Source: an uncultured Lachnospiraceae bacterium (GTDB taxonomy: Bacteria > Bacillota > Clostridia > Lachnospirales > Lachnospiraceae). From it: 64,000 bases of DNA. Below, piece after piece: positions 33,304 through 41,737 of the stretch; position 1 is the stretch's first letter; every line of letters begins with the position of its first letter. Made by a program: the position numbers and the translations under genes. Where the stretch lies: the NCBI GenBank assembly GCA_902765725.1, contig CACXAT010000011.1, positions 1 through 64,000 on the forward strand. Direction: 5' to 3'. The notes under the pieces are model-generated. The model was not told the origin of the DNA. It saw only the letters and a list, made by a program, of their open reading frames with translations, and made no database searches.

Positions 33304-35694
33304 TCAGTTCCTCCTTATCCTTGCCATCGCCGCCACAGCCTGTCCCAGACAGATTCCTCCGTCATTGGGCGGGATCAGGTGATGCGTCAGCACGGCGAAT
33401 CCCTTCTTCTCCAGAAGCTCCTTTGTTCTCTCCAGAAGAAGTGTATTCTGGTACACTCCTCCGCTCAGCGCGCAGGTCCGCACGCCGCTCTGCCTGCTTC
33501 CCTCCTCCAGGGCCTGCGCGATCTGTCGCGCGAGCACCTCATGGAACATCCAGGCAAGATACCCGCTGTCCGTCCCTCTCTTCTTCTCCTCTGCAATCCT
33601 TGCAAATAAAAGATCGGTGGGCAGTATCATTCTTTCATTTTCCATCCGGCTGACGCCGGAAAGCTCTTCCCAGCCCTCTGTATCGGGCTGCGGATTTTCC
33701 CCAAGCCAGCTCTGGGCCGCGAACTGCAGGCTGCAGGAGGCCTCTCCTTCAAAGGTGGACGCTCTGCAGATGCCAAGCAATGCGCTCACTGCGTCAAAGA
33801 GGCGCCCGGCGCTGGTCGACTTCGTGGTATTGATCCCCTTGTCTGCCATCCTGCAGATCACCCGCGCTTCCTGCTCGCTGCACAGCCCAAGCTCCGTGGC
33901 CAGACCGTCCAGTCCCAGGGAATGGAGCATGGACACTGCGATGCGCCATCCCTCCCTGGAGGCGATATCACCGCCAACGTGCAGGAAGGGCTGTATGCTC
34001 CCCAGCCGCTCGAATCCGTAATGGTCCGCAAGGAGGATCTCTCCGCCCCAGATCGTTCCGTCGGTTCCGTATCCGGTACCGTCAAAGGAAGCCCCGAGGA
34101 CCTTGCCGTCGAAGTCATTTTCCGCCATGCAGGATACGATGTGGGCGTAGTGATGCTGGATCTCGATGACCGGGATCTCCCTGTGCAGCTGCTCTTCCTT
34201 CTCCTTTGCCAGCTCTCTGGCCAGCTGGGTGGACTGGTAGCCCGGATGAAGGTCACAGGCGATCACCTGCGGCTGTATCTCCAGCAATGTCTCCATCCTT
34301 CCGATGGTCTCGCGCAGCGCCCTGACGGAGCGCACATCTGCAAGGTCCCCTATGTAGGAGGATGGATAGAACAGCGTGTTCTTCCCTATGCAGAAGGTAT
34401 TCTTCAGCTCTCCGCCCACCGCAAGGACAGCCGGGGCGCTGCCTGCGGCCGGATCCGGCTGCGCATCTGCTCCGGGAACATTTCCCAGCATCACAGGAAG
34501 GGGCGCGTAGCCGCGGGAGCGGCGGATCATGTAGGGTCCGTCTTTCGTAAAGTCCATGACAGAATCGTCGCACCGTATCCGGATCTTCCGGTTATGGGAC
34601 AGGATGCAGTCACAGAATCCCGAGATCTCCCTCAGCGCCTCCTCGTCATCCCTGCAGATCGGCGCGCCGGATACATTGCCGCTGGTCATGACCAGCATAT
34701 CCGGCACATGGCTGTCATCGGGATAGTCGAAAAGCAGCATCTGGACCGGTGCGTAGGGAAGCATCACGCCTACCTTCGGATTGCCCGGCGCCACTGCGTC
34801 GCACAGCTTCGGTCCGCCCTCTTCCTGCGCCGCCCTGCGCTCCAGAAGCAGGATGGGCTTCTGGTGGCCGGTCAGGATCTGCTGCTGTTCCTCATTGACA
34901 AAGCACTCTCTGAGAACTGCCTCTTCATCCTTCATCATGACGGCAAATGGCTTCACAGGCCGTCTCTTCAGCTCCCGCAGTCTCATGACCGCCCGCTCAT
35001 TCGACGCATCGCAGCAAAGATGATAGCCGCCGATGCCCTTGACTGCGGCGATCCCGCCCGCTGCCAGAAGACGGCGCACATACCGGATCGCGTCAGCGCC
35101 CCTCTCGGAGCGTCCGACGATATAGACCTCCGGCCCGCAGTCATTGCAGCAGACCGGCTGGGCATCATAGCGCCTGGAAGCCGGGTCGTAATACTCCCTC
35201 TCGCACTCGGGACACATCGGGAATTCCTTCATGGAGGTCCGGCTGCGGTCGTAGGGAAGCGCGTCCAGGATCGTCAGTCTCGGCCCGCAGGACGTGCAGT
35301 TGATAAATGGGTGAAGATAGCGTCTGTCCGACGGATCGAACAGCTCCCTCCGGCAGTCCTCGCAGGTCGCGATATCCGGAGAAACGAAGACCTCACCCTT
35401 CTCCTTGATGCTCTCCACGATCTCGAACCGTTCAGGGAGCAGTTCTGCGTCATTGGCCCTCTTCACGTCGATCTTGAGGATCGCGGAGCGCCTGGGAGGC
35501 TTTTTCTTCAGAAGCTCCAGGAAATGCGCGATTTTCTCCCTCTCTCCCTGGGCGATGATCTCGACATAGGAGCCGCGGTTGCTGACGGAGCCGGCGATCC
35601 CGGCCTCGTCCGCATGCCGGCTCACAGTCGGCCTGAATCCGACGCCCTGCACGATCCCGTAGACCCGTATTCTTTTTGTTTCAATCTGTTTCAT
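33304..35694 (-). CDS. hypF: Carbamoyltransferase HypF
   Basis: 796 residues from ATG 35694, chosen because it overlaps the upstream stop as ATGA and has AGGA before it; a longer in-frame start would run into the previous gene. Domains in order: acylphosphatase (about 5-92, GIVQGVGFRP), two zinc fingers (Cys111, 114, 133, 136 and Cys161, 164, 183, 186), a YrdC-like domain (about 200-385) and a Kae1/TobZ-like domain (about 420-790) with HHYAH and DGTGYG. It transfers the carbamoyl group of carbamoyl phosphate to HypE. Length is normal and all motifs appear intact. Confidence 0.96.
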   Translation of the reverse strand: MKQIETKRIRVYGIVQGVGFRPTVSRHADEAGIAGSVSNRGSYVEIIAQGEREKIAHFLELLKKKPPRRSAILKIDVKRANDAELLPERFEIVESIKEKGEVFVSPDIATCEDCRRELFDPSDRRYLHPFINCTSCGPRLTILDALPYDRSRTSMKEFPMCPECEREYYDPASRRYDAQPVCCNDCGPEVYIVGRSERGADAIRYVRRLLAAGGIAAVKGIGGYHLCCDASNERAVMRLRELKRRPVKPFAVMMKDEEAVLRECFVNEEQQQILTGHQKPILLLERRAAQEEGGPKLCDAVAPGNPKVGVMLPYAPVQMLLFDYPDDSHVPDMLVMTSGNVSGAPICRDDEEALREISGFCDCILSHNRKIRIRCDDSVMDFTKDGPYMIRRSRGYAPLPVMLGNVPGADAQPDPAAGSAPAVLAVGGELKNTFCIGKNTLFYPSSYIGDLADVRSVRALRETIGRMETLLEIQPQVIACDLHPGYQSTQLARELAKEKEEQLHREIPVIEIQHHYAHIVSCMAENDFDGKVLGASFDGTGYGTDGTIWGGEILLADHYGFERLGSIQPFLHVGGDIASREGWRIAVSMLHSLGLDGLATELGLCSEQEARVICRMADKGINTTKSTSAGRLFDAVSALLGICRASTFEGEASCSLQFAAQSWLGENPQPDTEGWEELSGVSRMENERMILPTDLLFARIAEEKKRGTDSGYLAWMFHEVLARQIAQALEEGSRQSGVRTCALSGGVYQNTLLLERTKELLEKKGFAVLTHHLIPPNDGGICLGQAVAAMARIRRN

Positions 35695-38258
35695 ATATTT
35701 CCTGTCTGCGGCGCCTGTCCGGATACTGCGAAATGAACCGAATCGATCCATTTTCCTTCAAACTGCGGTGCCAGGCTCCTGAGCACCGGATCGGCGATGA
35801 TCGTATCGTATCCGCCGTCTCTGACCAGGGCGGCAAAGTCCGCCTCCTCGCGAAGGCTTACGTCTCCCTCCTCCGTCAGTCCGGGATTCATCATGAACCA
35901 GGATGCCGCCGTAACAAACGGGGCAGCCTGCTGTCTGCTTTCATAGAGGCATCGGATCCGGGAGCGCAGGGCATTGGCCCGCACCTGCTGATGGACAACC
36001 AGGATCCTGCGCGATGAAGGATCAAGCTCCGCCATCTCTTCAAGCTCTGCCGGATATCCGGTCTCATAGGGAATACCGAAGGTCTTCTCCAGATATCTTG
36101 CGGCTGCCAGGCCGGCCGGGGACACCACCAGGTTCCTTGCGGCGCCTGAAGCTCTCCTGACTGCGTCCAGTCCGCCCTGCGCCCCATACAGGAGCACTTC
36201 CTCCCAGCCCTGGCTGTGCAGAGCCTCTTTCAGGGCCTTGCCGTCTTCCTCGATCCGAAAGTCCATCGGAGTGAAGCCGAGAACGCCTATGTACGGAGCC
36301 TTCTTATCCGCGCATACACTCTCGTCCGCATCTTCGCCCTCAGGCTGCAGAGAAGAAGCCGCATAGGTCTTCATCAGCGCCAGCAGCGCATCCTCGATTC
36401 CCTTGTCATAGAGATTCATGCCGTTGGTCGGAACCGGGATGAGGGGGAGGGAGGTCTTTTTCTCTGCCATCCGCCTGATCGCCTGGTAATCCGTCGCGAT
36501 TACCGCCGGGACCGGGGTCCCGACCAGCGCGATGAATTCCGGACGGATCGTCCCGGAGGCTTCCTCCAGCTTTTTCACCAGCAGGTCATCACGCCCCAGG
36601 ATCGCGTCCATATCCCTGAGCCCCGCGCTGAACACGGCGCCTCTCTCGTCTCCCGTAAGCCATCTGGGCTCGTCAAATCCGCAGATATTGCCGGCGCATC
36701 CGCCCGCGTCCACGATCACCGTCATGCCGCCAAGGGCGTACAGAACCGAGACCGCTCCGGACTGATCCGGCGCAAAGGGTGTCAGGAATCTGCGGAATCC
36801 TCTGACGCTCTGCCCCTCTATGGGTTTCATCCCCTCCAGAGCCGGGGCACACGCAGCCGGGGCGCTGGCCTTTTCGACAGGTTCGTTCCCCTCCAGGACC
36901 TCCCGCATCCGGGTGTACAGCCCCCGCACGCCCGCATAGCCAAAGGGCTGTCGGTCCTCATTCCACATGACGCTCTTCACGTCCGGATGATAGTGGGCCG
37001 CGTCCTTGCCCAGCGCAAGATCGATCTCATATTCATCGTCCCTGTAGAACATCATCGAGGGATCCTGGTTGCAGTAGAACCGGGTCCCGGGAGAAATCTG
37101 CGCAAGCCTTGCGATATAAGGCAGGCTCTGCGCGGTCACGGTGCCGAAGACCTCCCGGACATCCGCTCCCCGGGATGCCAGCGTCAGGGCAAGCTCGAAG
37201 GGATCCGCGTTGAGGGTCTCACCGATCGACACCTTTAAGCCGGGATAGTCCCTGTGGAACTGTTCCGCTGCCCGGACTGTCTCGTCAAAGTCCGCCCGCT
37301 CCTGCTCAAGCAGCATCCGGGCTCTTGTGTTTTTCTCAGCATCTTTCTTCGCCGCATCTTTCGCAGCATCTTCCGCTGCGTCCTCCTCCCGGATCCCCAG
37401 CACCTTGAAGAATGCCTGATACTGGCGGTGGATGCGGTCGGTATCATAGAAACGATTCAGCTCCATGTAGGGCATGCCCAGCCTCTGGGACAGGTCATCC
37501 GCCGCGGCTCTGCATTCCGGGTTCAGTACCAGATTGAAATGAGCGTCCGCCATCTTCTCGAAGGCCTCGTAGTTCTCACATCGAGACAGCTCGCGGATCC
37601 GGCTCACGCCCGCCTGGCGAAGATACCCATACAGCTCTGTGTCATCTGCAAGCGGCGCGAAGAAACCCAGAAGATTCACATGGCCCCTCACCCGCTTCGT
37701 CTTCTCCAGCAGAGAGTACAGCGACTGGCGCACATGGACCATGGGGGGCTTTCTTCCCTCTCTGGTCAGGGCATACATGTAGCAGGGGCGGACCCTGACA
37801 CCGCTTTTTTCCTGGGATGCCTTCGCGACCCTGTCCCAGTCCGTTCCCAGCAGCGCGTCCACACAGGTCGCGCAGATCATCACCAGAGAAGGCTTCTTCT
37901 CCAGACTGTCCACGATCGAGCACACCGCCTCCGGGATCATCTTCAGATGACGGCCGGTCACCAGGTCCGTCTCATTCATTTCCAGGTAAAAGAACCGGTT
38001 CTTATACTGAGGCATGCTGCTGATTTGGGAGGTATTGCGCCCGCAGCAGGGCGGGGATACGATCAGCATGACCGAATCCGGGATTGCAAGTCCTGCCCGT
38101 TTTACGCCGAATCCCTCGGCGCCGGGGGAATTGTAGGCCAGCGTGGCGGGAGAACTGTATACCAGATGGCTGGTCACCTGGAACAGCTCCGGGATCCTGT
38201 CCTCACCCAGCTCACTCAGCTGCTGTGCCGTATAATACTGCGCTTTCCTGTTCTCCAT
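35691..38258 (-). CDS. Fused double nitrogenase component-1-like protein (D-type + K-type, 855 aa)
   Basis: 855 residues with two component-1 domains in one chain. The N-half (about 1-450) is D-type: IVSPPCCGRN (Cys71/72) and MICATCVDALLGTD (Cys129/132), the latter matching the NifD SECPVGLIGDD segment. An Ala/Asp/Lys-rich linker lies at about 291-312 inside it. The C-half (about 490-855) is K-type: VLYALGGMTVIVDAGGC with Cys521, then RWLTGDERGAVFSAGLRDMDAI; the second NifK cysteine is absent (GTPVPAVIATD). The two halves match the 462-aa and 406-aa proteins encoded downstream, so this is a fused paralogue of that pair. It follows the NifH-like gene by 16 bp and overlaps hypF by 4. Fusion of D- and K-type chains is rare. 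The substrate is unknown. Confidence 0.83.
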   Translation of the reverse strand: MENRKAQYYTAQQLSELGEDRIPELFQVTSHLVYSSPATLAYNSPGAEGFGVKRAGLAIPDSVMLIVSPPCCGRNTSQISSMPQYKNRFFYLEMNETDLVTGRHLKMIPEAVCSIVDSLEKKPSLVMICATCVDALLGTDWDRVAKASQEKSGVRVRPCYMYALTREGRKPPMVHVRQSLYSLLEKTKRVRGHVNLLGFFAPLADDTELYGYLRQAGVSRIRELSRCENYEAFEKMADAHFNLVLNPECRAAADDLSQRLGMPYMELNRFYDTDRIHRQYQAFFKVLGIREEDAAEDAAKDAAKKDAEKNTRARMLLEQERADFDETVRAAEQFHRDYPGLKVSIGETLNADPFELALTLASRGADVREVFGTVTAQSLPYIARLAQISPGTRFYCNQDPSMMFYRDDEYEIDLALGKDAAHYHPDVKSVMWNEDRQPFGYAGVRGLYTRMREVLEGNEPVEKASAPAACAPALEGMKPIEGQSVRGFRRFLTPFAPDQSGAVSVLYALGGMTVIVDAGGCAGNICGFDEPRWLTGDERGAVFSAGLRDMDAILGRDDLLVKKLEEASGTIRPEFIALVGTPVPAVIATDYQAIRRMAEKKTSLPLIPVPTNGMNLYDKGIEDALLALMKTYAASSLQPEGEDADESVCADKKAPYIGVLGFTPMDFRIEEDGKALKEALHSQGWEEVLLYGAQGGLDAVRRASGAARNLVVSPAGLAAARYLEKTFGIPYETGYPAELEEMAELDPSSRRILVVHQQVRANALRSRIRCLYESRQQAAPFVTAASWFMMNPGLTEEGDVSLREEADFAALVRDGGYDTIIADPVLRSLAPQFEGKWIDSVHFAVSGQAPQTGNI

Positions 38259-38274
38259 CCGTCAACCCTTCCGT

Positions 38275-39036
38275 TCACTGCGCGTTTTCCAGAAGCCTCT
38301 TCGCCAGATCCAGGAAGATCTGACTCACCGGGAGATCCCTGTCCCCCTCTATGACCGTCTTGCCCTCTTCCTCGAACCGGATGATATCGTCACTTCTCGG
38401 AATCTCTCCGATGATGGACAGTCCGTGTTCCTTCGCAAATGAAGCGACCTTCTCGGTTTCATTTTCCACGTTGCGGTGATTGAGGATCAGCCCCAGCACC
38501 TTGGCGTAGCTGCGGTCCTCAAAGTTCTTCACCGCGGTCTGTATATTGTTCGCCGCATAGAGCGCCATCTTCTCCCCGCTGGTTACGATCAGCACCTGCT
38601 GCGCGTACCCTTCGCGGATCGGCGCGGCGAAGCCGCCGCAGACCACGTCGCCCAGAACATCGTACAGGACCACGTCCGGCTTCCAGGTCTCAAACAGCTC
38701 CAGTTCCTCCAGAAGCTGGAAGGTAGCGATGATCCCGCGGCCGGCGCACCCAAGGCCCGGCGTCGGACCACCGGTCTCGATGCACAGAACGCCTCCGAAG
38801 CCTTCCTTCGAGATCTGGCTGATCTGCGTCGGATAGTCATCATGACTTCTCAGATAATCCATGACAGGCTCTACTGCCTTTCCTCCGAGAAGATTGATGG
38901 TCGAGTCCGCCTTCGGGTCGCACCCGATCTGGATCACCCGCTTTCCGAGGCTGGCAAATGCCGCCGCCAGGTTCGCTGTCATGGTGGATTTCCCGATTCC
39001 GCCTTTTCCGTATAATGCCAGTCTGAGCATATTCAT
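38275..39036 (-). CDS. NifH-like Fe-protein reductase
   Basis: 253 residues, a deviant Walker ATPase of the NifH/BchL/CfbC superfamily. P-loop GKGGIGKST (10-18), GCDPKADST (38-46). Cys97 ([12 protein letters not shown]) and Cys133 (GDVVCGG) match the two cysteines that each subunit gives to the bridging [4Fe-4S] cluster. It should form a dimer and pass electrons, with ATP hydrolysis, to the component-1 proteins of the same operon. AGAAGGG lies 6 bases before ATG 39036. As the only reductase in the operon it probably serves both component-1 pairs. It is shorter than NifH (about 290), mainly at the C-terminus. Confidence 0.9.
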   Translation of the reverse strand: MNMLRLALYGKGGIGKSTMTANLAAAFASLGKRVIQIGCDPKADSTINLLGGKAVEPVMDYLRSHDDYPTQISQISKEGFGGVLCIETGGPTPGLGCAGRGIIATFQLLEELELFETWKPDVVLYDVLGDVVCGGFAAPIREGYAQQVLIVTSGEKMALYAANNIQTAVKNFEDRSYAKVLGLILNHRNVENETEKVASFAKEHGLSIIGEIPRSDDIIRFEEEGKTVIEGDRDLPVSQIFLDLAKRLLENAQ

Positions 39037-39045
39037 TCCCTTCTG

Positions 39046-39141
39046 AAAATAAACAAGGGTCCCTGCGCTCCGGCGCAGAGACCCTCTGTCTCACTTATTC
39101 ACCGCTATTCCGGCTCGGAGATCACCTTGCCGTCAGAGCTC
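39046..39141 (-). promoter_or_regulatory. Structured 5' leader with terminator hairpin (candidate riboswitch or attenuator)
   Basis: Predicted RNA of about 105 nt between the promoter and the NifH-like gene. A closing helix CUCUG (39134-39138) / CAGAG (39084-39088) and an inner CGGC/GCCG helix enclose UCUCCGAGCC and CGGUGAAU. It is followed by AGGGUCUCUGCGC-CGGA-GCGCAGGGACCCU (39056-39085) and UUGUUUAUUUU, an intrinsic terminator 10 bases before the ribosome site. The closing helix and terminator share two bases, so they could compete. The UCCGAGCC/GGUGAAU pieces recall the Moco RNA from memory, but the leader is shorter than that motif; identity is open. Confidence 0.5.
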
Positions 39142-39147
39142 GCGTAT

Positions 39148-39177
39148 ATATTAGTACATCAGGCTGCCGTTAGGCAA
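39148..39177 (-). promoter_or_regulatory. Promoter of the nitrogenase-like/hyp/hyd operon
   Basis: On minus, TTGCCT (39172-39177), 18-base spacer, TAATAT (39148-39153). Transcription should start near 39141, right at the folded leader. It lies 20 bp after the end of the C11 peptidase gene. Confidence 0.55.
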
Positions 39178-39196
39178 CTTAAACTTACATTGCCCC

Positions 39197-41716
39197 TTAC
39201 TCACTCTCCGGCGTCCACTCCGTCATCGGAAGCCAGTAGCTGGCCTGATAGTAGTCCGTCAGACGGGCGGTGAAGAGCATACGCTCCCTGCCGGTAACCT
39301 TCTTGTTGACTACGGTCAGCTGTCCGTCCTCCGGAACGATGAAGGGATCGCCCAGCTCATAGGCGGACATGAAGGTGCCGTCATACCCGAAGTAGTCGCA
39401 GACCGGCTGGATGATATCGCCTTCCTCCAGTTCGCGGTATCCCTTGCCCTGGACACCTGTGGGAGTCACGTCCTGGGCACCGAGCACAGTATCCTCGCCT
39501 GTCTCCTCGTTGAACTCGATCACGAGGTTCATGCGCTCTCCATTTATCAGGACCGGTGTGAACTTGGTGGTGATGTAGAGGCCGTTGCCATCCTGATCCT
39601 CGTCACTGATCGGATAGAGCGCCACCGGGCGGTCCTCCACGGTCAGCCAGGTCCCGTTCCATTCGTCGATCAGGTCCCCCGTCTCTTCATCGTATTGCAT
39701 CACATTGTCAAGTCCCAGATCGATGTAGCCTTCCCCGTCATCGACAAATACATTCAGCTCCACATCCGTGATCTGGTCCCACATATCCTCGTCCAGCTCC
39801 AGCACCTTCCGGCCGTTCTTCTCGGTAAGCTCCAGGGTCTGGGATCCGACGATGGCGCGGCCGAACAGCATCTGGGCGGCCAGGCTCAGAAGATCCGATC
39901 CGGAAGAGGTATCATATCCGGAATTGCCGTAGATCGACGAATAGTCATTTACACCGTAGTAGGATCCGCTGGTGGAGGCGTATCCGCCGGTAAGCAGATC
40001 CAGAAGGCTCGATGAGCTGCTCCCGTAGCTTCCCGCATTGCTGTACGCGTTGCTGTATCCGGAGCCGCTGCCCTGGCTGTATGCCTGCATGAGCATATTG
40101 TAGATGTCCTGCTCGCTCATAGAACCATAGGAATCATAAGTGTTATAGGACTGGGAGGAGCTTCCCGAACCTCCAAACAGGGCTTCCAGCAGGCTCGATC
40201 CTGAGCTCTGGCTCTGGGTGGAAGCTGCAGATCCGCCAAACAGAGTCTCCAGCAGGCTTCCCGTATCGGAGCTTGTGCTGTAGGATCCCGAAGAGGCATC
40301 CTGGAAGAGGGAGCCGAGGAAGCTTCCGCCCCCGCCCGATGCGCCGGAGCCTGTGGTGTAATTGTAGGAGCCGCTGCCCGAGCTGCCGGAGCCAAGGAGG
40401 ATATCCAGAAGGCTGCCGGAGCCGCTGCCGTAGCTGTAGCCCTGGTTGGCAACGATCTGACCGGACTGCTCCAGCGTGGCGTAGGTACGGATCCCGTCTG
40501 TCCATCCCGAATCCACTCCGATGTCCTCACAGATCTGGATCATGGAGTTCACCGATTTCAGGCTGGAATTGGGGAAATAAATGCTCAGGCCGTATGCATT
40601 GCTGATCCCGTTGACCCGGTTGTACTTGACGGCCGACTTGATCGCCGATGCAAGGCTCTTGCTCTCCTTCGTATTCAGGTTCGTGCAGAAGTCGACCAGG
40701 TCGACCTGGTCCAGCCGGGCCGAAGGCGAGAACTCACGGCTGCCGTTCCTGGCAGTGGCCACCTGCTGATAATTGTTGCCTTTAAGCTGCGAGGTCAGAT
40801 CGGATCCGAAGGCGCCAAGCTTTCCCTCGACCGTTCCGCCCAGCTCCGCAAGGTCCACCACCGACAGGGTCGTTCCCGTACTGGAAGCATACATGGCATT
40901 CTTCGCGGTAAAGTCATCACAGATCTGGCGTCCCAGATTCAGTGTGTTGGTGGAAGAATTCTCATTGAGAAGCTTCAGCCAGTTGGTATAGTACCAGCCG
41001 GTGCCGGGCTCCGTCTCCTCACTGGCGATCATGTAGTCCGCATAGGGCTCCACCGCGATGGCAGTCTCCAGCGTTCCCATGAGGCAGCAGTCAAACCCGA
41101 CAAAGTCGAACTTCACTCCGCCGTCCTTCAGACCTCTGGCAATCTCCCCGAGATTCATGGAATCATTGGGATGGGTCTCGTCATACCCATAGCCGCTGAC
41201 AGAGCCTCCGCCGTGATCCCAGAAGACCAGGATATAGCGGTCCGCGGGAGCCTTCTTCGCACAGTATCTGATGAAGTCGGACAGCTCGTCCTCGTCCGTC
41301 ATGCTGGCCTTCGTCTTCTTCTCTTCCAGAAGTCCGATCCCTTTGCCGCTGATGGACCATCTCTGGGTCTTTCCCGCGGAGATGACAGAGTTTCTCCATC
41401 TCCTGCAGCCGCCGGTCTGAACCACCACATTGACGTTCCGGTTATCAAGACCTGCGTAGAGCATCTCATTCAGGTCCGCCGTCGCCATGCCGCTCTGGCT
41501 CTCCAGGTCGGTTCCGAGCATGTAGACCATCATTGTGACCGAATCCTTGCCCTTGCCCCTGAGCTTCGTGTATTTTTTCCTCGCTCCCTTGGCGACCTCA
41601 CCGTTTACCTGGGTATAGTTGGTATCAACGCCCCTGGCCTGGACTCCCTGGCAAAGCAGCGCGCACATGGCCGCGGCGATCAGCGCCGGGCGTATTATCC
41701 TCTTCAGAATCCTCAT
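39197..41716 (-). CDS. Secreted clostripain-family (C11) cysteine peptidase with Ser/Gly/Tyr-rich insert
   Basis: 839 residues. Signal peptide about 1-27 (RIIRPALIAAAMCALLCQG), cut near GVQA. The C11 domain (about 58-420) has catalytic His168 (FWDHGGG) and Cys211 (FDCCLMG), with DLNEMLYAG near 81. Residues about 430-620 are low-complexity, rich in Ser, Gly, Tyr and Gln, and contain a repeated SLLxxLFGG/SLLDLLLG-type unit about six times. Residues about 620-839 form a beta-rich C-terminal domain. No sorting signal or membrane anchor is seen, so it is probably released. AAGGAGAAGG precedes ATG 41716. It is co-transcribed with the 53-aa gene 21 bp upstream. The substrate preference of C11 enzymes is Arg/Lys, from the family. 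Confidence 0.9.
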   Translation of the reverse strand: MRILKRIIRPALIAAAMCALLCQGVQARGVDTNYTQVNGEVAKGARKKYTKLRGKGKDSVTMMVYMLGTDLESQSGMATADLNEMLYAGLDNRNVNVVVQTGGCRRWRNSVISAGKTQRWSISGKGIGLLEEKKTKASMTDEDELSDFIRYCAKKAPADRYILVFWDHGGGSVSGYGYDETHPNDSMNLGEIARGLKDGGVKFDFVGFDCCLMGTLETAIAVEPYADYMIASEETEPGTGWYYTNWLKLLNENSSTNTLNLGRQICDDFTAKNAMYASSTGTTLSVVDLAELGGTVEGKLGAFGSDLTSQLKGNNYQQVATARNGSREFSPSARLDQVDLVDFCTNLNTKESKSLASAIKSAVKYNRVNGISNAYGLSIYFPNSSLKSVNSMIQICEDIGVDSGWTDGIRTYATLEQSGQIVANQGYSYGSGSGSLLDILLGSGSSGSGSYNYTTGSGASGGGGSFLGSLFQDASSGSYSTSSDTGSLLETLFGGSAASTQSQSSGSSLLEALFGGSGSSSQSYNTYDSYGSMSEQDIYNMLMQAYSQGSGSGYSNAYSNAGSYGSSSSSLLDLLTGGYASTSGSYYGVNDYSSIYGNSGYDTSSGSDLLSLAAQMLFGRAIVGSQTLELTEKNGRKVLELDEDMWDQITDVELNVFVDDGEGYIDLGLDNVMQYDEETGDLIDEWNGTWLTVEDRPVALYPISDEDQDGNGLYITTKFTPVLINGERMNLVIEFNEETGEDTVLGAQDVTPTGVQGKGYRELEEGDIIQPVCDYFGYDGTFMSAYELGDPFIVPEDGQLTVVNKKVTGRERMLFTARLTDYYQASYWLPMTEWTPESE

Positions 41717-41737
41717 AATCCTTCTCCTTCGGTCGGC

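Noticed and set aside
33922..35736. Long open frame (604 codons) on plus opposite hypF
   Set aside because: It mirrors hypF codon by codon in a GC-rich gene, has no ribosome site and no recognisable domain; hypF motifs are complete on minus.
25679..39036. A standard nitrogen-fixation (nif) cluster
   Set aside because: No NifB, NifEN scaffold of normal type, NifV or NifHDK of canonical sequence; the K-type halves lack a P-cluster cysteine.
25679..39036. A [FeFe] or [NiFe] hydrogenase structural locus
   Set aside because: Only maturation genes are present; no H-cluster motif protein and no large subunit with the CxxC pairs was seen.
39046..39141. Firm call of a molybdenum-cofactor riboswitch
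   Set aside because: Only short similar strings recalled from memory, and the leader is shorter than the known motif; kept as a candidate structured leader.
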